This document shows positions 10,862-22,309 of a stretch of DNA of 64,000 nucleotides, one piece after another. The number at the start of each line of letters is the position of its first letter. Positions within the stretch are counted from its first letter, which is position 1. A model generated the notes under the pieces. That model was not told the DNA's origin, did no database searches, and worked only from the letters and a program-made list of their open reading frames with translations. Source of the stretch: Ceriagrion tenellum (taxonomy: Eukaryota > Arthropoda > Insecta > Odonata > Coenagrionidae); assembly GCA_963169105.1 (NCBI GenBank), contig OY720637.1, positions 59,232,964 through 59,296,963 of the forward strand, in the 5' to 3' direction. The translations under genes were made by a program, and so were the position numbers.

Positions 10862-11330
10862 GACTCAACAGTGGAAGAGAACGCCTGGGTGGGCACTCGG
10901 CGCGAAATCGAAGGATCTGGGTTCGATTCCCAGTCCAGGGGGGTTGTGCTTGAATCGCTCGAGATAATATCGATCACGCAGCTAAGGATTCACGTGGTGC
11001 AACTACAAACGGTTAGAGATTTTGACGAGTTTTACCCACTCGGGTGGATGTCTTAAGCGTCTGAGATGTTGTTTTATGCGTCTTTAATCGGGATATAATT
11101 ATCCATTATTAATACTACCGCCTGAGAACTCAAACGTGAAGGCTGCGTGAGATTTTTTCCAATGGTTCAAATAACCCTTAATCTCGAAATGGTCGTTGTT
11201 GTACCACGTGACTCCTTAGTTACGTGCTCGGGATTATTTCCAGCGGTTCAAACACAACCTCCCAGGCGAATTATTTTTCCACTGGTAATTTCACACAATT
11301 GCATCGTTTGAATAATACTGAACAAGGTCA
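10862..11330 (+). mobile_element. tRNA-derived SINE
   Basis: The head at about 10870-10940 contains the box-B string GGGTTCGATTCCCAG with a pairing T-arm stem, preceded by GGATCT. The body runs to about 11330 with recurring phrases built on CCAATGGTTCAAA and CCAGCGGTTCAAA. Box A is weak. I separate it from the SINEs at 52130 and 55140 because the bodies differ. The short open frame at 10871-11056 lies across the head and is not a gene. Confidence 0.5.
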
Positions 11331-12489
11331 CAAGTTACACAAAATCTTGCTAGCGCCCTGAAGACCCTAGTCTACGAGCCCATTGGCCGGCGATGAATGT
11401 GCGAACGGACAAAGAAGCAACGTAAATGGATCACCCTTTAGCTTAAGGAGAAAGTGTGCCATGAGGTCACGAGTCACAAACCGTTTCCACGAAAGAGATC
11501 AAAAACCTCACCCGAAAACTGCGCTCCACATCGGGATGGTGCCAGCTAATCTGGCGGTTTTCAAATCGGCTGCAGTGGGGGCCAAGTGCACAACACTATA
11601 CACACTTAATTTTTGTGAGGGGTTACTAAACGAACAAAAGGGAGTTGAGTCCCTCTATTACACGAATGAATAATTACATAATTGAATTAATAATGCTACA
11701 AACATATAACTGAGCTAGGAAACAATTGTAAAGACATTAACAGACAAATACAATGAAGAAAAAAAATAAATACCATAAAAAACCATCTGTACAGAGACAA
11801 CGATGAACAAACAATGACAAAAATACAGGAAATAGAAAAAATAAAGAAAGAAAGGTACATTTGATTAAATGGCACATGAATTATGGTTTTATGAATTATG
11901 GCACAAGAATTATGGCATTTAGTAATAAGCTATAGATCTTTGACTGAAAGGTTTTTAACGAGGAGGTTTCATACCTCAACTGGGAGGAAATTCCAGAGGT
12001 TGGATCCTAATACCTGTAATTATTTACGAAAACAGTTGGTAACAATTTATGAAAATAAGGAGAGTAGCAGGAGGAAAACGGCGGTATTTCAGAAGATGTT
12101 CGTTTATTCACCGTATAAATTTCTCTTCACAGTCACCATGCGCTTTTCAATTTCTTAATCCTTATATATTATAAATTATTATGAAAATACTTCGTCGCCT
12201 ACCTCTGGCAAATGTAAGCGCAGGGAGATTAACCGCTCTATTAAATAGGGCGATATTCAGACAATAGTATCCTCTCTTCCACCTAATCAATAGTCACGCG
12301 AGAGGAAATGATTCATACTTTCAACCACGGAGAGGTTTAATGACATGGAATATGAATGCAATAGAAATGAATTTATTCAAGTTAACATCGAAAGGAGTTC
12401 AGCAGCTAAAAATACGTGTGATTACCGGTTATGACACGTTAAGCGTTTCATGGATTTTATCTTTCCAGCGCTGATAACTTTTTGTAATT
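11331..12489. other. Unassigned DNA
   Basis: Nothing was recognised. A short local repetition of GAATTATGG lies at about 11878-11920. Frames at 11383-11673 and 11898-12158 show no motif. Confidence 0.4.
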
Positions 12490-12741
12490 TTACATCAAGT
12501 ACACATCATTAGCACGGATCTCACAACTTGAAATAAATGTTGTGCATTGTTTTTCATTGCCCGACATGTTCCGGAGAGGAATTAATACCATTGTCGGACG
12601 TCCCCGGACGGCTATTACAGAGAGGACATGACCGAAAAACACATTGTCTGCAAACCCTAGTATTAGATGTTCTTCATTTCCACTTCTAGACTCTTCGACT
12701 GGAGACGCATGAAGAATTATAAAGAAAAATGTCAGTACCAT
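12490..12741 (-). CDS. Doubtful small ORF with a signal-peptide-like start
   Basis: Reading from an ATG near 12741 on the minus strand gives about 83 codons. A short hydrophobic run (about residues 2-11, VLTFFFIILH) is followed by small residues (ASP) that could form a signal-peptidase site. The remainder is polar with two cysteines and ends at TAA. I recognise no family, there is no obvious splice partner, and repeats occupy the flanks. It could be a small secreted protein, one exon of a gene, or chance; chance is at least as likely. Confidence 0.2.
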   Translation of the reverse strand: MVLTFFFIILHASPVEESRSGNEEHLILGFADNVFFGHVLSVIAVRGRPTMVLIPLRNMSGNEKQCTTFISSCEIRANDVYLM

Positions 12742-13145
12742 CCACACAAAATAAAAAAACAAATGCTTGGGTAAAAAGAGGAGATGTTAAAAGAAGAGAC
12801 ACAGTAATATCTGAGCTTCTTACATAGCGTTGTACATAAATATAGTTTTTTTTTTACTTTTTAGCTCACTACCACAATAGGCACCATAGGTAACATATCC
12901 CTCTTACAGACGTTTAACATTAATTTACCTTTTAATTCATTTATCTAGCTTACCTCTTCAAAACATATATTCCATCTTTTGTAGCGTAGATAAATTTCCA
13001 TATAGCTCGCTATTGAAACATCCGGGACAATAAGTACTGAAACTCTACTCAATAAAAAACAGCAGTTCTTTCGAATGTCGAATAAATAACTCGCTCTTCT
13101 AGAAGTCTAAGTCACAATAGTGCTAATATTAATCAACCACTTACC

Positions 13146-13590
13146 TACATCAACATACTACCCTGCGAGCCGCCGAAAGGGGATGTGGAAGCGGGTGTTA
13201 GGACTCCAGCCGTGTAAAGATGTAAGTTTTGGCAGTTTATCTGATCGGCAATGTATCTCTCTTATTTTATCGACTCTGTCAGCCCAAGAGATGGAGTGAG
13301 GCGTCATGATAATACTCTCTGTATCGCTCTGAAACACACCAATTCTGAATTTCTCAAGCAAGCTAAGCCTAGCGTGTAGCCTCCGAGTCTCTAGGGGCCC
13401 CCACCTTAATACCTCTCAGAGTTGTGAGACACTATTTGTTCACTCGTAGCAGTTTTTAACGAAGCGTATAGCTTTTCTTTGTATTTTATTATTTTTTGAT
13501 TCAATCTTTATAATTAGGGTCCCAAATGCTCGCGGCGTATTCGAGGTGTGGCCTAACTAGAGTGTCCGAACCGTGTTAGACTCCCAACAT
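13146..13590 (-). mobile_element. LINE family A (CR1/Jockey-like), 3' tail
   Basis: On the minus strand this reads the family-A sequence: RPHLEYAASIWD-like codons at the right end, then KINKIQRKAA, a linker with GVFQSDTESIIMTP and SDRVDKIREIHC, and an untranslated tail ending in a CCGCCG...CCCTGCGAGCCGCC-type terminus near 13160. The protein part is the thumb end of a CR1/Jockey-group reverse transcriptase. It is frame-broken and, compared with other copies, lacks a block between TGTAAAGATGTAAG and GGCAGTTTATCTG. Family A has at least nine copies in this window, all 5' truncated. Confidence 0.7.
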
Positions 13591-14285
13591 TAAATACGCC
13601 TCGCTAAGGACCTCAAGTAGAACATATTTTCAAACATGACGACGGATAAAATAGCACGACCCTTTCAGCATTCTACAGGAGTGATTCTAAACCACGCCCG
13701 TTGATGACAGCCGACTGGAGGGATTTATGCTCGGCCTCATGAGAAAAAATTACCCACGTCGGTGACCCCAGAATTTTCACAGCTGCCTGGGTGCATACAC
13801 TCATATTTTTGCCCGCAGAAACGCTCGAGGGAAAAAGGAAATCATTCTGATTTTATACCGAGGATTTTCCACACAGCTTCGGTAACGCTGCATAAAATAA
13901 ATCTTCCCGCGCTTCACCTCGATCTGACCCTTCACATAAATCGCTCAACAGATCTAGGATTATCTTTCCCCGATCGCACTAGTTATAAAATAGTCATTTT
14001 CATAAGGTGGGATATAGGAAATGGGTGTGAAGGAGGGAGTCTTAATTTTGAGTGAGAGAAACTTGTGCGACAAAACTGGCCCCATTCCCCTAACCGTAGA
14101 ACGCGGTACAAGTGCAGGGGTTTACAAGCAATTAAAAATTCCCCCCGGGGGATATAGGGCGGAATTCGACTTTTGGTTGTTGTCTTTTTAATTTCATGGA
14201 ATTAACAAAAAATGTACAAATTCCATACCTAAAATATAAAATAAACTCATATAAAAGCATTATAATATAACTCTTGTAAAATGCA
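13591..14285. other. Unassigned DNA
   Basis: No feature was recognised. The 97-codon frame at 13762-14055 has no motif. A short GGGG/CCCC palindrome, CCCCCCGGGGG, lies near 14141. Confidence 0.4.
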
Positions 14286-14289
14286 CGCT

Positions 14290-14800
14290 ATTGATTCAAC
14301 TTCACAACGTTATGGTCCTGCTAAGCCATTCGTGGCTTATCAGCAGGTGCCTTTTATAATTTTTCAGTCGAGTTTTTATTTAAAACTAGCAAAAAATTAG
14401 CACTAAATACTATATAGTATAAATGACACGAAAGAATTTACCAAAAATAACGTAACTTATGTGCAGAACAACATTCCTTTGTCCTTCTCTTAACTTCCCT
14501 TATAGATTCCAATTTTTTTAGATCATCACTCATATTATTGAACAGTTTTGGAACATAAACAATTTCCTGCGATCCTTGAGTGTGAAATATCTTGGATCTT
14601 TATATGTATTAACTTTTCTAAGTTCAGCATTTTCAGAGTACACTCTTTTCTTTTTGTAATTATCCCTAAAATAATTTTCAGTAATTAAAACATACTGCAA
14701 TAACTTAGAACTTGGATTGAGACCAATATTCAGTAAAACATAATTTCCTGATTATAATTTAAAGCGATAAATTTTTTTCAGTTGTATTCTACCGGTTAAG
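14290..14800 (-). mobile_element. CR1-like LINE, C-terminal fragment and 3' UTR hairpin
   Basis: On the minus strand, about 14730-14440, the reading frames give a YKDPRYF block and then QEIVYVPKLFNNMSDDL and LESIREVKRRTKE. This matches the layout of the extreme C-terminus of CR1/Jockey-group proteins (F-x-x-R-G-P-K-hW-N-x-LP, then F-K-x-x-L), with one frameshift. Downstream of the frame, at 14317-14346, lies a stem-loop with arms TAAGCCA/TGGCTTA and outer CTGC/GCAG, which may be the 3' UTR hairpin used for template recognition in such elements. Confidence 0.55.
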
Positions 14801-14859
14801 GCACGCTTTGATGAAAGTCATAGAATTTCCTCCCGATTTTAATACACTTACAGGGGACT

Positions 14860-15135
14860 ATCTACCTTTAGTATTTCCTTTTTCGCCTCGGCATACCATC
14901 TGCCCTTCTTCATTCCGTCCATGAAACCTATTCTCTTACTTCCTCTTCCCCGCTTGCCCAACATCCTTCCCTCTATCACACTCATGAGCAAACCATCGCC
15001 CATTACTACTATCTGCAGCCACCTACACTGCCAATCCCGGATTTCGTTCAGAATTTTCCTTTCTTAGCCCACCATCTCAAGCATTTCCTCGTCAGTCTTC
15101 CTCTCCGTTCACCTCACCTTCTCTATCTTAAGTTG
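14860..15135 (-). mobile_element. RTE-like LINE, 3' tail
   Basis: The minus strand repeats the tail seen at 2737-3180: LNEIRD then QCRW, a GDGLLM-SVIEGRMLGKR stretch, GRGSKRIGFMD, and a following AEAK-like end. Nucleotide similarity to 2870-3060 is obvious by eye. It is 5' truncated and interrupted by stops. Confidence 0.7.
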
Positions 15136-15249
15136 GTTTCAATTAATTTTGCGGTATCCGTAAGGTTAATGAATGCGACCGATAAAAATCGATTTTTAAA
15201 CAAGCTCTTCATTTTCATTCGCGAAATCAAAATATTATTCAATAATTTA

Positions 15250-15330
15250 TATCGAGATAGAGCGATCGAGTTGGTGTGCGGGCTGGAGAACTGACTTCCC
15301 ATTCCAAAGGTTTCACGTTCGAACCCCGAC
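15250..15330 (+). mobile_element. tRNA-like SINE head
   Basis: The box-B string CGTTCGAACCCCG at 15314-15326 is preceded at about the right distance by AGTTGGTGTGCGGG, a possible box A. The acceptor arms do not pair well enough for a functional tRNA, so a SINE head or tRNA pseudogene is more likely. The antiparallel frames at 15239-15454 and 15276-15518 lie over it and are not genes. Confidence 0.45.
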
Positions 15331-16787
15331 GGAGGGGGAAACTTCTTAATGAAATCTCGATCCCTAATTGTAGGCCGAGTGAAGAATACAGGAAGAATAG
15401 GGACTCAAGTGCGACACTCCAACTGTTGGATGAATTGTTATACCGTGGTCCCATTTTTCAAGTCAAGCTAATGCCTACGTCGGGATATTTGTTTCACGAT
15501 CCCAGCAGCTGCCCTTGAAAGTTAGCATCGTCCGGCAAGGGCGTCCTGGTCTTCAGCTCGAGCATTTTCTTGGGCAAAGATACCAAGGCTATCATTTGAG
15601 CTCCATACCACCAGGTAATTGGTGCGAGAGAATGTAACCGAAAACTAATCAGCTGCAAAAAAACACCCAATTAGTAAGCAGTAACTGGAATTATTGCATA
15701 AAAGATTTTTCTCGTTTTCAGAGCTCGCCAGATTTTAAACCATCCTCCACGTCACGATAACTGCAAATCTGGTTTCTTTCTTCCGCTTAGTAGGCGAAAA
15801 ATTTGAGATTGAATTATTCTTTCATAATTTCAGCTTGCATTCACTTTCCTCTTCGGATTTGAGCTACACATTACCACTAATTCTGTTACAAGTACTTCAC
15901 TTACGCCGGCGCCAGGATTCCCTCCGCCCTCTCTTCATACCCCAAAAAACTCTACTCTCAAGCATCCACCAATTATTAAGGCGCTACCTTAAATCCCTCA
16001 GTTCAATATCGCTTTTTGAAATAACAAACCAGCATGGATGGAGCTTGTTTCTTGCGCAAAAAAGGATATTTTATGTTTGAATAAATAACTTTACATGAGG
16101 AAAATTGTGGAACGAAGTCTTTTTTGCACTCCGAGTGACGCACATCAACTTAATGGTCAAAGTGGATCAACTTTGTGGTCAAAGTAACCATTTGAGGCTC
16201 TCGGGCATCGAGTCCATGGCTCAAAATCTAATCGATTGATCAAATATCATTACTTCCACAGCATTAGAGTCCCTGAAATACACAGGGAAAATGGGCATAT
16301 AGCTGGTGCATCGAACATACTCGTCGAGTGTCACAATAGCCCATATATATATTTTTTTTAACAGCAAACGCCTAAAACGTCTCAAGCCAGATTAGCGCCT
16401 CGATGATATAGCAAGGGGGGTATTTTGACTTGTTTTTATTATTCAGGGCGCCAGATAATTTTAGAAAAATTCCCACCAAAGTCCGCAGGACTCTAAGGAT
16501 GATAAAAAGACAATGAAACCAGACGTAAAGATCACACAATAACCTTGAAATTCTCCAAACTTCTCTCAGAATCAAAATTAGTCTCATCAGAACAAATATG
16601 TCATTTACTCCAAAAAATACTAATTTATAAATAATCGTTCCTACGTGACAAAACCCAGCCAAGACCTTCACAAATTTTATTTATTAAATTAAATGTAAAA
16701 TTAAAATGCAGCATTAATCGTTACAGTGTATATCGGAAAACAAAGAAATGTGGATAATATTAACTGAACTAAGGAAGTGAACTTCAC
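15331..16787. other. Unassigned DNA
   Basis: A pyrimidine tract ending in TTTCAG at about 15832 precedes a frame of about 80 codons (15835-16080). The protein is unremarkable and I would not call an exon. No known repeat was recognised. Confidence 0.35.
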
Positions 16788-16935
16788 TGGGGTTACGCAC
16801 CGGGTCAATTCTTCTATTTCATCCAAAGTTTCGATGGGCGCCTCGCTGATCATCATCATAGATCTGAAGATGATGAGCGAGACAAGAATTGAAACGTTGG
16901 ATAAAATGGAAGGTTTGCCCAATATGTAACCCGAG
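16788..16935. repeat. Foldback element with a hammerhead-like core
   Basis: Two inverted arms of about 70 bp (16790-16863 and 16864-16932) meet at GATC with almost no loop. Landmarks are GGGTTAC ends, TTCTATTTCATCCAA paired to TTGGATAAAATGGAA, and AGTTTCGAT against AATTGAAACG. On the plus strand the right arm reads CTGAAGA, T, then to GAAACGTT (16864-16899). The left arm in reverse reads GATGA, T, GAT...ATC, GAAACTTT. See the finding on shared cores. Confidence 0.65.
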
Positions 16936-16999
16936 AAGAGATCACGTGACAGAATTCGCTCGGAAAGAATTAGTTCTTGCATCGACTAAGGAAGTCATT

Positions 17000-18530
17000 A
17001 GTGACCTTTCTTCATTTTAGCCAACCACAATGCCTTTTTAATATGAAAATTTCCTATAAAGCAAGAATAAAGGACCTAAACGACAGATAAGCGATGGACA
17101 AACATCGGAAATGTCAAATATAGAACTTGGAGAATGAACCTAACCGTAGAAATCTACTTCAGTAGCAGTGAGTTGATTAAAGAAAAATGATCACCTAAAA
17201 GTACTAAAGAAAATGAGCCTAAAAGGCATATCTTACTCCGAAAAAGATGCTTAAGGCTTGAAAAAAACTATCATGCATAGGATGATATACGGAATAAAAC
17301 CTTTATACCCTCCAAATGAGGTTCGAAAAGTCAAAAGTAATTAGAAATTGATAAATGACTACTGAGAAACATATAAGTTTTCTTTTCCACCCCGCCTCTT
17401 GCCACATGAAATAAAAACATCCAAGCAATGGGTATTGGCCATAAAATACAGGTATGAAAAGTCAACACACAGGAAAAGTCTTAGCAAATTTGCGGGGAAA
17501 AGGGTTGAAATCAGCAGTTTAAACTTGATGGACACATTTAAATTTCTGAAATACATAAATGGCTTTACTATGTGCCCACAAGGTGTGAGTTTATGCACCA
17601 TAAATAAATCACGAACGTATATTTATATTCAACAAATATTGAGAAAAATTACAAATTAACGGTTAAAACGTCTATTTTTTTAGAAATGAGACCATAAGTG
17701 AGAGATGGACGAATATCAAATAACTGAGACATGAAGCACGGAACACCGTCATCAAATATGTGGCCGTAGGATGCAGAATGGGTCTAACCTTAAAAAAATT
17801 ACCCGCGTAACGAAGGATTGATTGAAGGAAAAAATGAGCGAAGTATGTAAAAATGATAATGGACGTACTAGTACGGTTTGTGCACCATTAATAAACCATT
17901 AATGAAGATATATTTTCAACAAAAATTGAGAAACATTGGAAACAAGCGGTAAAAGAATCTATTTTGTAGAACTGAGACCATAAGTTAGAGATGCGAACGA
18001 ATGTCAAATAGCCGAGACATAAAGCACGGAACACTTTCATCAAATATGTGGCCGGAGTATACAGAATGAACCAAACCTTAAAAAATTACCCGCATAACAA
18101 AGGAAATATTGAAGGAAAAAAATGAGCTAAGTATATAACATGATAATGACAGTAACGATGATAAGGGGCCATGTGGGGAAGAATGCGAGGAGGCTTTACT
18201 ATATACCCATGAGTTGTAAGTTTGTGCACAATAAATAAATAACGTACGTAGATTTATTTTTTTTAATTAAAAAAGATTGGAAATTACTGGTAAAAACATA
18301 TATTTTTTCTATAAATGAGACCATATGAGAGAGATGCGAACGAATATCAAAGAGCTGAAATATAAAGCACGAAATTCCGTCATCAAATATGTGTCCTAGA
18401 GGATGCAGAATGGGCCTAACCTTAAAAAAATTACCCGCGTAACAAAGGAATGATTGAAGAAAAAAATGAGCTAAGTAAGTATGTAACATGATAATGACAG
18501 AAACGTGGGGAAGGGGCTATGCGGGGAGGA
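17000..18530 (+). repeat. Tandem array with a roughly 310-bp unit
   Basis: Three good copies follow each other at about 17562-17875, 17876-18190 and 18193-18500. Each contains, in order, GTGCACCATAAATAAA-like sequence, an ATATTGAGAAA block, ATGAGACCATAAGTGAGAGA, AAGCACGGAACACC, TCATCAAATATGTGGCC and AAAAAATTACCCGCGTAAC. A weaker copy lies at about 17010-17300. Copies differ by substitutions and small indels, so the array is not recent. No coding capacity is preserved across copies, and the open frames at 17359-18489 follow no shared frame. Confidence 0.75.
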
Positions 18531-19420
18531 ATTGTTGGGGGAGTGAGGGCAGGGGGTGTTTTTTTTTCGAGGGAGGGTGGAAGGTGAACGAGGTCTATGA
18601 TATCCCTCCCCATCCCCTATCCATACACCCCCAAACCCTTCCCCACCATCCTTTCTCCATCCCCCTCCCGCCAATCCCCATATACCCCTGACGACCACCG
18701 CCGCCGCGAAGAAACCCTGCCACCCCACCACTCCCACCCCCATTTTCCCCTCCCGTACTTACAGGAGCCGCATCCCTGCGGCATTTGGCTGGAACTAGGT
18801 TAGAGCGATCGATGCCGGGCGACCCAGTTGTGCCTCCGCATTGGTGAAGTGGGAGGGCGGGTGTTGGGTGGGAGTGGGGCCCAGGGGGGAAGGGGGAGGG
18901 ACGGGAATAGGGTAGGAGGGTAGTGTGGTGGGGCGAGTCTAGAGAGAAGGAGGGAGGAGGGGGAGGAGGCGGAGGAGGATAAGGGGGGGTACCATGCCGG
19001 AGGTGACGACATAGACGCCAGGGGTTTTTCGGGGGGAGGGAAATGGTGCCGCCTGGAAAGGACGCTAATAGGAGTGTCCAGTAAGGATACTAAGGGGGTA
19101 AGGGTGGGAAGAGCGGGAGAAGGGCGAAAAAAAAGCGAGCCTATTTGGGGAAACGGACACATTAAGGATACGTGTGGAAAATTCGACCGATACGCGGTCG
19201 TTTTATCTTTTTTCTCCCGACTCCCTCTGTTCTCCTGGCCGGCGAATTCTACGATTTTCCCCCTCGAGTCCCCCTGCTCCCTCCCCCCTCTCCGAAATCC
19301 CTGAGAAATATCGGTCGCTGTTTTTTCGAATTAATCGACGTTTTTGGCGGGTCTCGTCTGAGTTTTATCTCAGGCGCCCCAAAGAATGCCGGTTAGGTTC
19401 CGGATAAACCCCGAAAGCTA
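18500..19420. other. GC-rich, polypurine/polypyrimidine block
   Basis: Strand-biased runs change sign along the block: G-rich at 18505-18585, C-rich at 18600-18740, G-rich at 18845-19125, C-rich at 19215-19300. CpG is frequent between 19150 and 19400. Many overlapping frames on both strands come from this bias and are not genes. It could be a promoter-proximal CpG-rich region or an exon of an unrecognised gene, but no start, splice pair or protein motif supports that. The G-runs could form G-quadruplexes. Confidence 0.5.
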
Positions 19421-20266
19421 CTGCATGAGACTTGAATGATTTTTGCGACTAGAATTGAGGAATTTTACAGACAAGCAAGGATGAACACATTTTGTATATT
19501 TTGCAAACTCGTTTTCCACTCTTTTATAACACAGTAATCTACAAAAACTTAGCGACAGTGTTTGGACTGTAGCCATTTGATACTGATTTTATGGGGTGAT
19601 TTGATTGATTTTATGGGGTGATTTGTGGGGTCACTAGTCTGAGCAACATTGAGTGGAAAGCAGACCGTTTCTGGGCAGTAGGGTGGCATGAGTCAGCGGG
19701 GATAATCACTTCACTGTAACAAGGCTTGTCGTGCACACCAAAGTCACGTTCCATAAACTACCTGCGTTTCACTCAATGTTACACAGACTAATCACTTGTA
19801 CAACTTGACATAATGTGCTGAAACAATGGTCGGTGACGAAAAGAAATGTGTGGATTTAGTACAAGTGGCATAATGACCGAATGTGCTGAAGCCATGATCG
19901 GTGACGAAAATAAAAGTGAGGAAATTGTGCAAGTGCTTATTTTCAAATGTTCATATGGAAATCCATCGGTTCCCGAAGTTTTGTGCCAATACGCTCTCTT
20001 ATGTTACTCAGGCTAGTTATTTTACCCTTATCGGAGACTAATTTCAATGGTAATCTTCCTTGAGAATGACTTAAAATTGTCAGATTCGATCGGAATTATG
20101 TATATACAGTATAAGCTGACAAATTTTATTAGTATAACTGCACAGTAAAATAATGCCTATGTTCCTTAAACTAATGGTCGAATTAATTACTTGAATTTAG
20201 GATGATTGGGGTGAAGGTATCTGAGGAGTGAAAGTGACATTATTAGAAAATATGGGCAAGGGAATT
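19421..20266. repeat. Unassigned DNA with short tandem duplications
   Basis: ATTTTATGGGGTGATTTG occurs twice in succession at about 19586-19625. A second pair of about 65 bp lies at 19797-19925; both copies contain CATAATG, TGTGCTGAA, CGGTGACGAAAA. Otherwise nothing was recognised. Confidence 0.45.
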
Positions 20267-20342
20267 ATTATAACAGAAACAACAGTTGCACTTTTTCACA
20301 GGATATATATTGGAAGAGTGCAATTGTTGTTTCTGTTATAAT
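20267..20342. repeat. Near-perfect inverted repeat
   Basis: The left arm ATTATAACAGAAACAAC continues to AGTTGCACT and the right arm is its complement with one mismatch (AGTGCAATTGTTG then TTTCTGTTATAAT). Stem length is about 26 bp, with a loop of about 25 bases. No flanking target duplication was found. Confidence 0.75.
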
Positions 20343-20741
20343 ATGACAAACTTCCACGATATCTAGCCTGAATCTATTGAAATCAGAGTAGAGAATTGGA
20401 GCATAATGATAGCCTGTGGATAAGATGTCCCCCAACAGTGGGAAAATGTCCTAGGAGTGTGTTCCGTTAGTTTGATTAGGTTTATAAAATTCTTAAAAGT
20501 CGAATAACCTGGAAGAAATTCATGACCGAAGGCTGGATTTGCAGAGAGATGGGGTATATTAAAAACCCAAGGATGACTGAAATGGAATGGGCATATGATA
20601 CGTAGTATTACGAATAAAATAAACGAGAAAGTAGAAACGTGGCAGTGAAGACATTTCATTAATTGAGTAGAAGATACGAAATAGGATAGAAGCTCTTATT
20701 TAAAAAGAGATTTCTCTCAGTCCTACGCCAACTATTAGAAT
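20343..20741. other. Unassigned DNA
   Basis: No feature was recognised; the minus-strand frame at 20363-20659 has no motif. Confidence 0.35.
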
Positions 20742-21112
20742 TTTGAGTGAAAGTCTCCCGGGATTCACACCGGGTTAAATGTTTGGCTGATGCCAACGTT
20801 TCGACGGATAACCCTTCCATCGTCATCAGGGCAATGACGGCCAGGTCACCGGTGTTCTCTCTTAAATAGTGCATTGGACGGTAACGTCTGACTGGCTATT
20901 GTTGTTAGTTCTTTCCGTTAACCGTTACTTTAAAAAATATTAAGGGAAAGAACTAACAACAATGGGCAGCCAGACGTAACCGTCCATGACCCTATGTAAG
21001 AGAGAACACCGGCGGGCTGGGCATTATTACCCTGATGACAATGGAAGTGCTATCCGTCGAAACGTTGGCAAACATTTAGCCCGGTGTGAATCCCGAGAGA
21101 ATTTCACTCATA
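20742..21112. repeat. Large foldback element with a hammerhead-like core in both arms
   Basis: Inverted arms of about 170 bp (20742-20919 and 20942-21110) share GAGTGAAA at the outer ends, CCGGTGTGAATCCCG, CGTCGAAACGTTGGC, CTGATGAC, GGTGTTCTCTC and AAAGAACTAACAACA. Only about 22 bases separate them. Both arms, read 5'->3' toward the outside, give CTGATGA, C, a hairpin stem, GAAACGTT. The arms differ at roughly one base in six, so the element is old. No protein is encoded. Confidence 0.75.
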
Positions 21113-21611
21113 CTATTCACCGGGAAAGTACTAAATCACTTATAATACACTTTTCTTTACTGTCCCTATTTCAATAGACAAAAACTCATGAAGGTTAGGC
21201 ATATATGATAAACTAATTCATTTTTTCGTGGAATGATATTCTAGGCGATAAGACAAGAAATCAATATATCAGAAGGGAATGGGGCAAGCGAGAATGTCGA
21301 GGCGTGGAAGCTAATAATTATACAAAGCCTTCACTCATGTTGTTAGTCTTACGCCAACCATTAACTTCTTCTGCCTGCGTGTTCACCTAGAGAGAACGTA
21401 AGATGGGTACGCACTTTCAGGGTATTTATGAAGGTATCAGCGTAACTTGAGGAAAAGGTGACAGCGGAAGTTATAAAAATATTTTTTCGTCCGACGGACA
21501 TGCGGCCGCTACTCACGGAGCTACGGCTAAACAAACAATTTATCCAGTACGCCTTGCATAAGTCGAAAAAGAATGACCCACAACAGTTGAAAAGAGCTAA
21601 AACCTGTCTCA
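21113..21611. other. Unassigned DNA
   Basis: Two antiparallel frames of about 80 codons (21361-21612 and 21458-21697) lack motifs. The plus-strand one runs into the MITE. Confidence 0.35.
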
Positions 21612-22072
21612 TGGCCAGTTGCAGGAACTACACATATGTATTTTATAAATTTATTGGACCCATAAGCCACAGCAACCATTCACTAAAGGATGCATAAAGA
21701 TTTGATAAATATATTGGTTTAATAACTTATGGCATGGAGTTATGAGTTCCATTAGTAGCCAAGATGGAGGATGCGAAATGAACCGCTTGGAGACTAGAAT
21801 CCTTGATAAAAGAGTTGTTTTGAGACAAATGGCCAGCTTGTTTACTCTTACTGGCTAATTATTATCTGCATTAGCAATTATTCATACGCTAAGCTTTCGT
21901 AAATTTTATCCGACGGCGGAAGATTAGCTCTATTATTCGTAATTATTAACTATTGATAAATAATTTAAGTAACTCGTAAATGTGTTCCTGCAACCCGAGT
22001 ATATTTATGAGATATAACTTTATGTAACTCATAACTATAGACTCCATAACTAAATGTTCTTGCGACCGGCCA
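21612..22072 (+). mobile_element. PIF/Harbinger-type MITE, copy 2
   Basis: It starts TGGCCAGTTGCAGGAAC and ends GTTCTTGCGACCGGCCA, 461 bp. The flanking triplets are TCA and ACA, so the TTA duplication seen around copies 1, 3 and 4 has decayed here or this copy was truncated or recombined. It carries the same internal landmarks as copy 1: ATGGCATGGAGTTATGAG, CAAGATGGAGGATGCG, TTCCTGCAACCCGA. There is no transposase frame. Confidence 0.75.
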
Positions 22073-22309
22073 ACACTGTTGCTTAAGATGGTATCGTTTT
22101 TTGAATGTGCTCGCTCTTACTCGTGGTAACTTATTTTACAGATGGCACCCAGAGTAGATGACCGTTATTCGGTATTATCATGACACTTAAACATACCCTA
22201 TCATATCCAAAAACATTTTAAACCTGAAAAACTCCTTGTATCATCATTCCGGAGATTTGTTTTCCTCTCCACTTCACTCTCCTCTCATTTAACCGCTTAT
22301 TCCAGCATA

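Noticed and set aside
10920..10935. Functional tRNA gene at the box-B string
   Set aside because: Only the T-arm folds; acceptor and D-arm do not pair, and the body continues as a repeat, so a SINE is more likely. The same applies at 15314, 37413, 39992 and 52184.
18471..19407. Multiple proline- or glycine-rich frames on both strands
   Set aside because: They follow from the strand-biased G/C runs and show no conserved domain, start or splice context.
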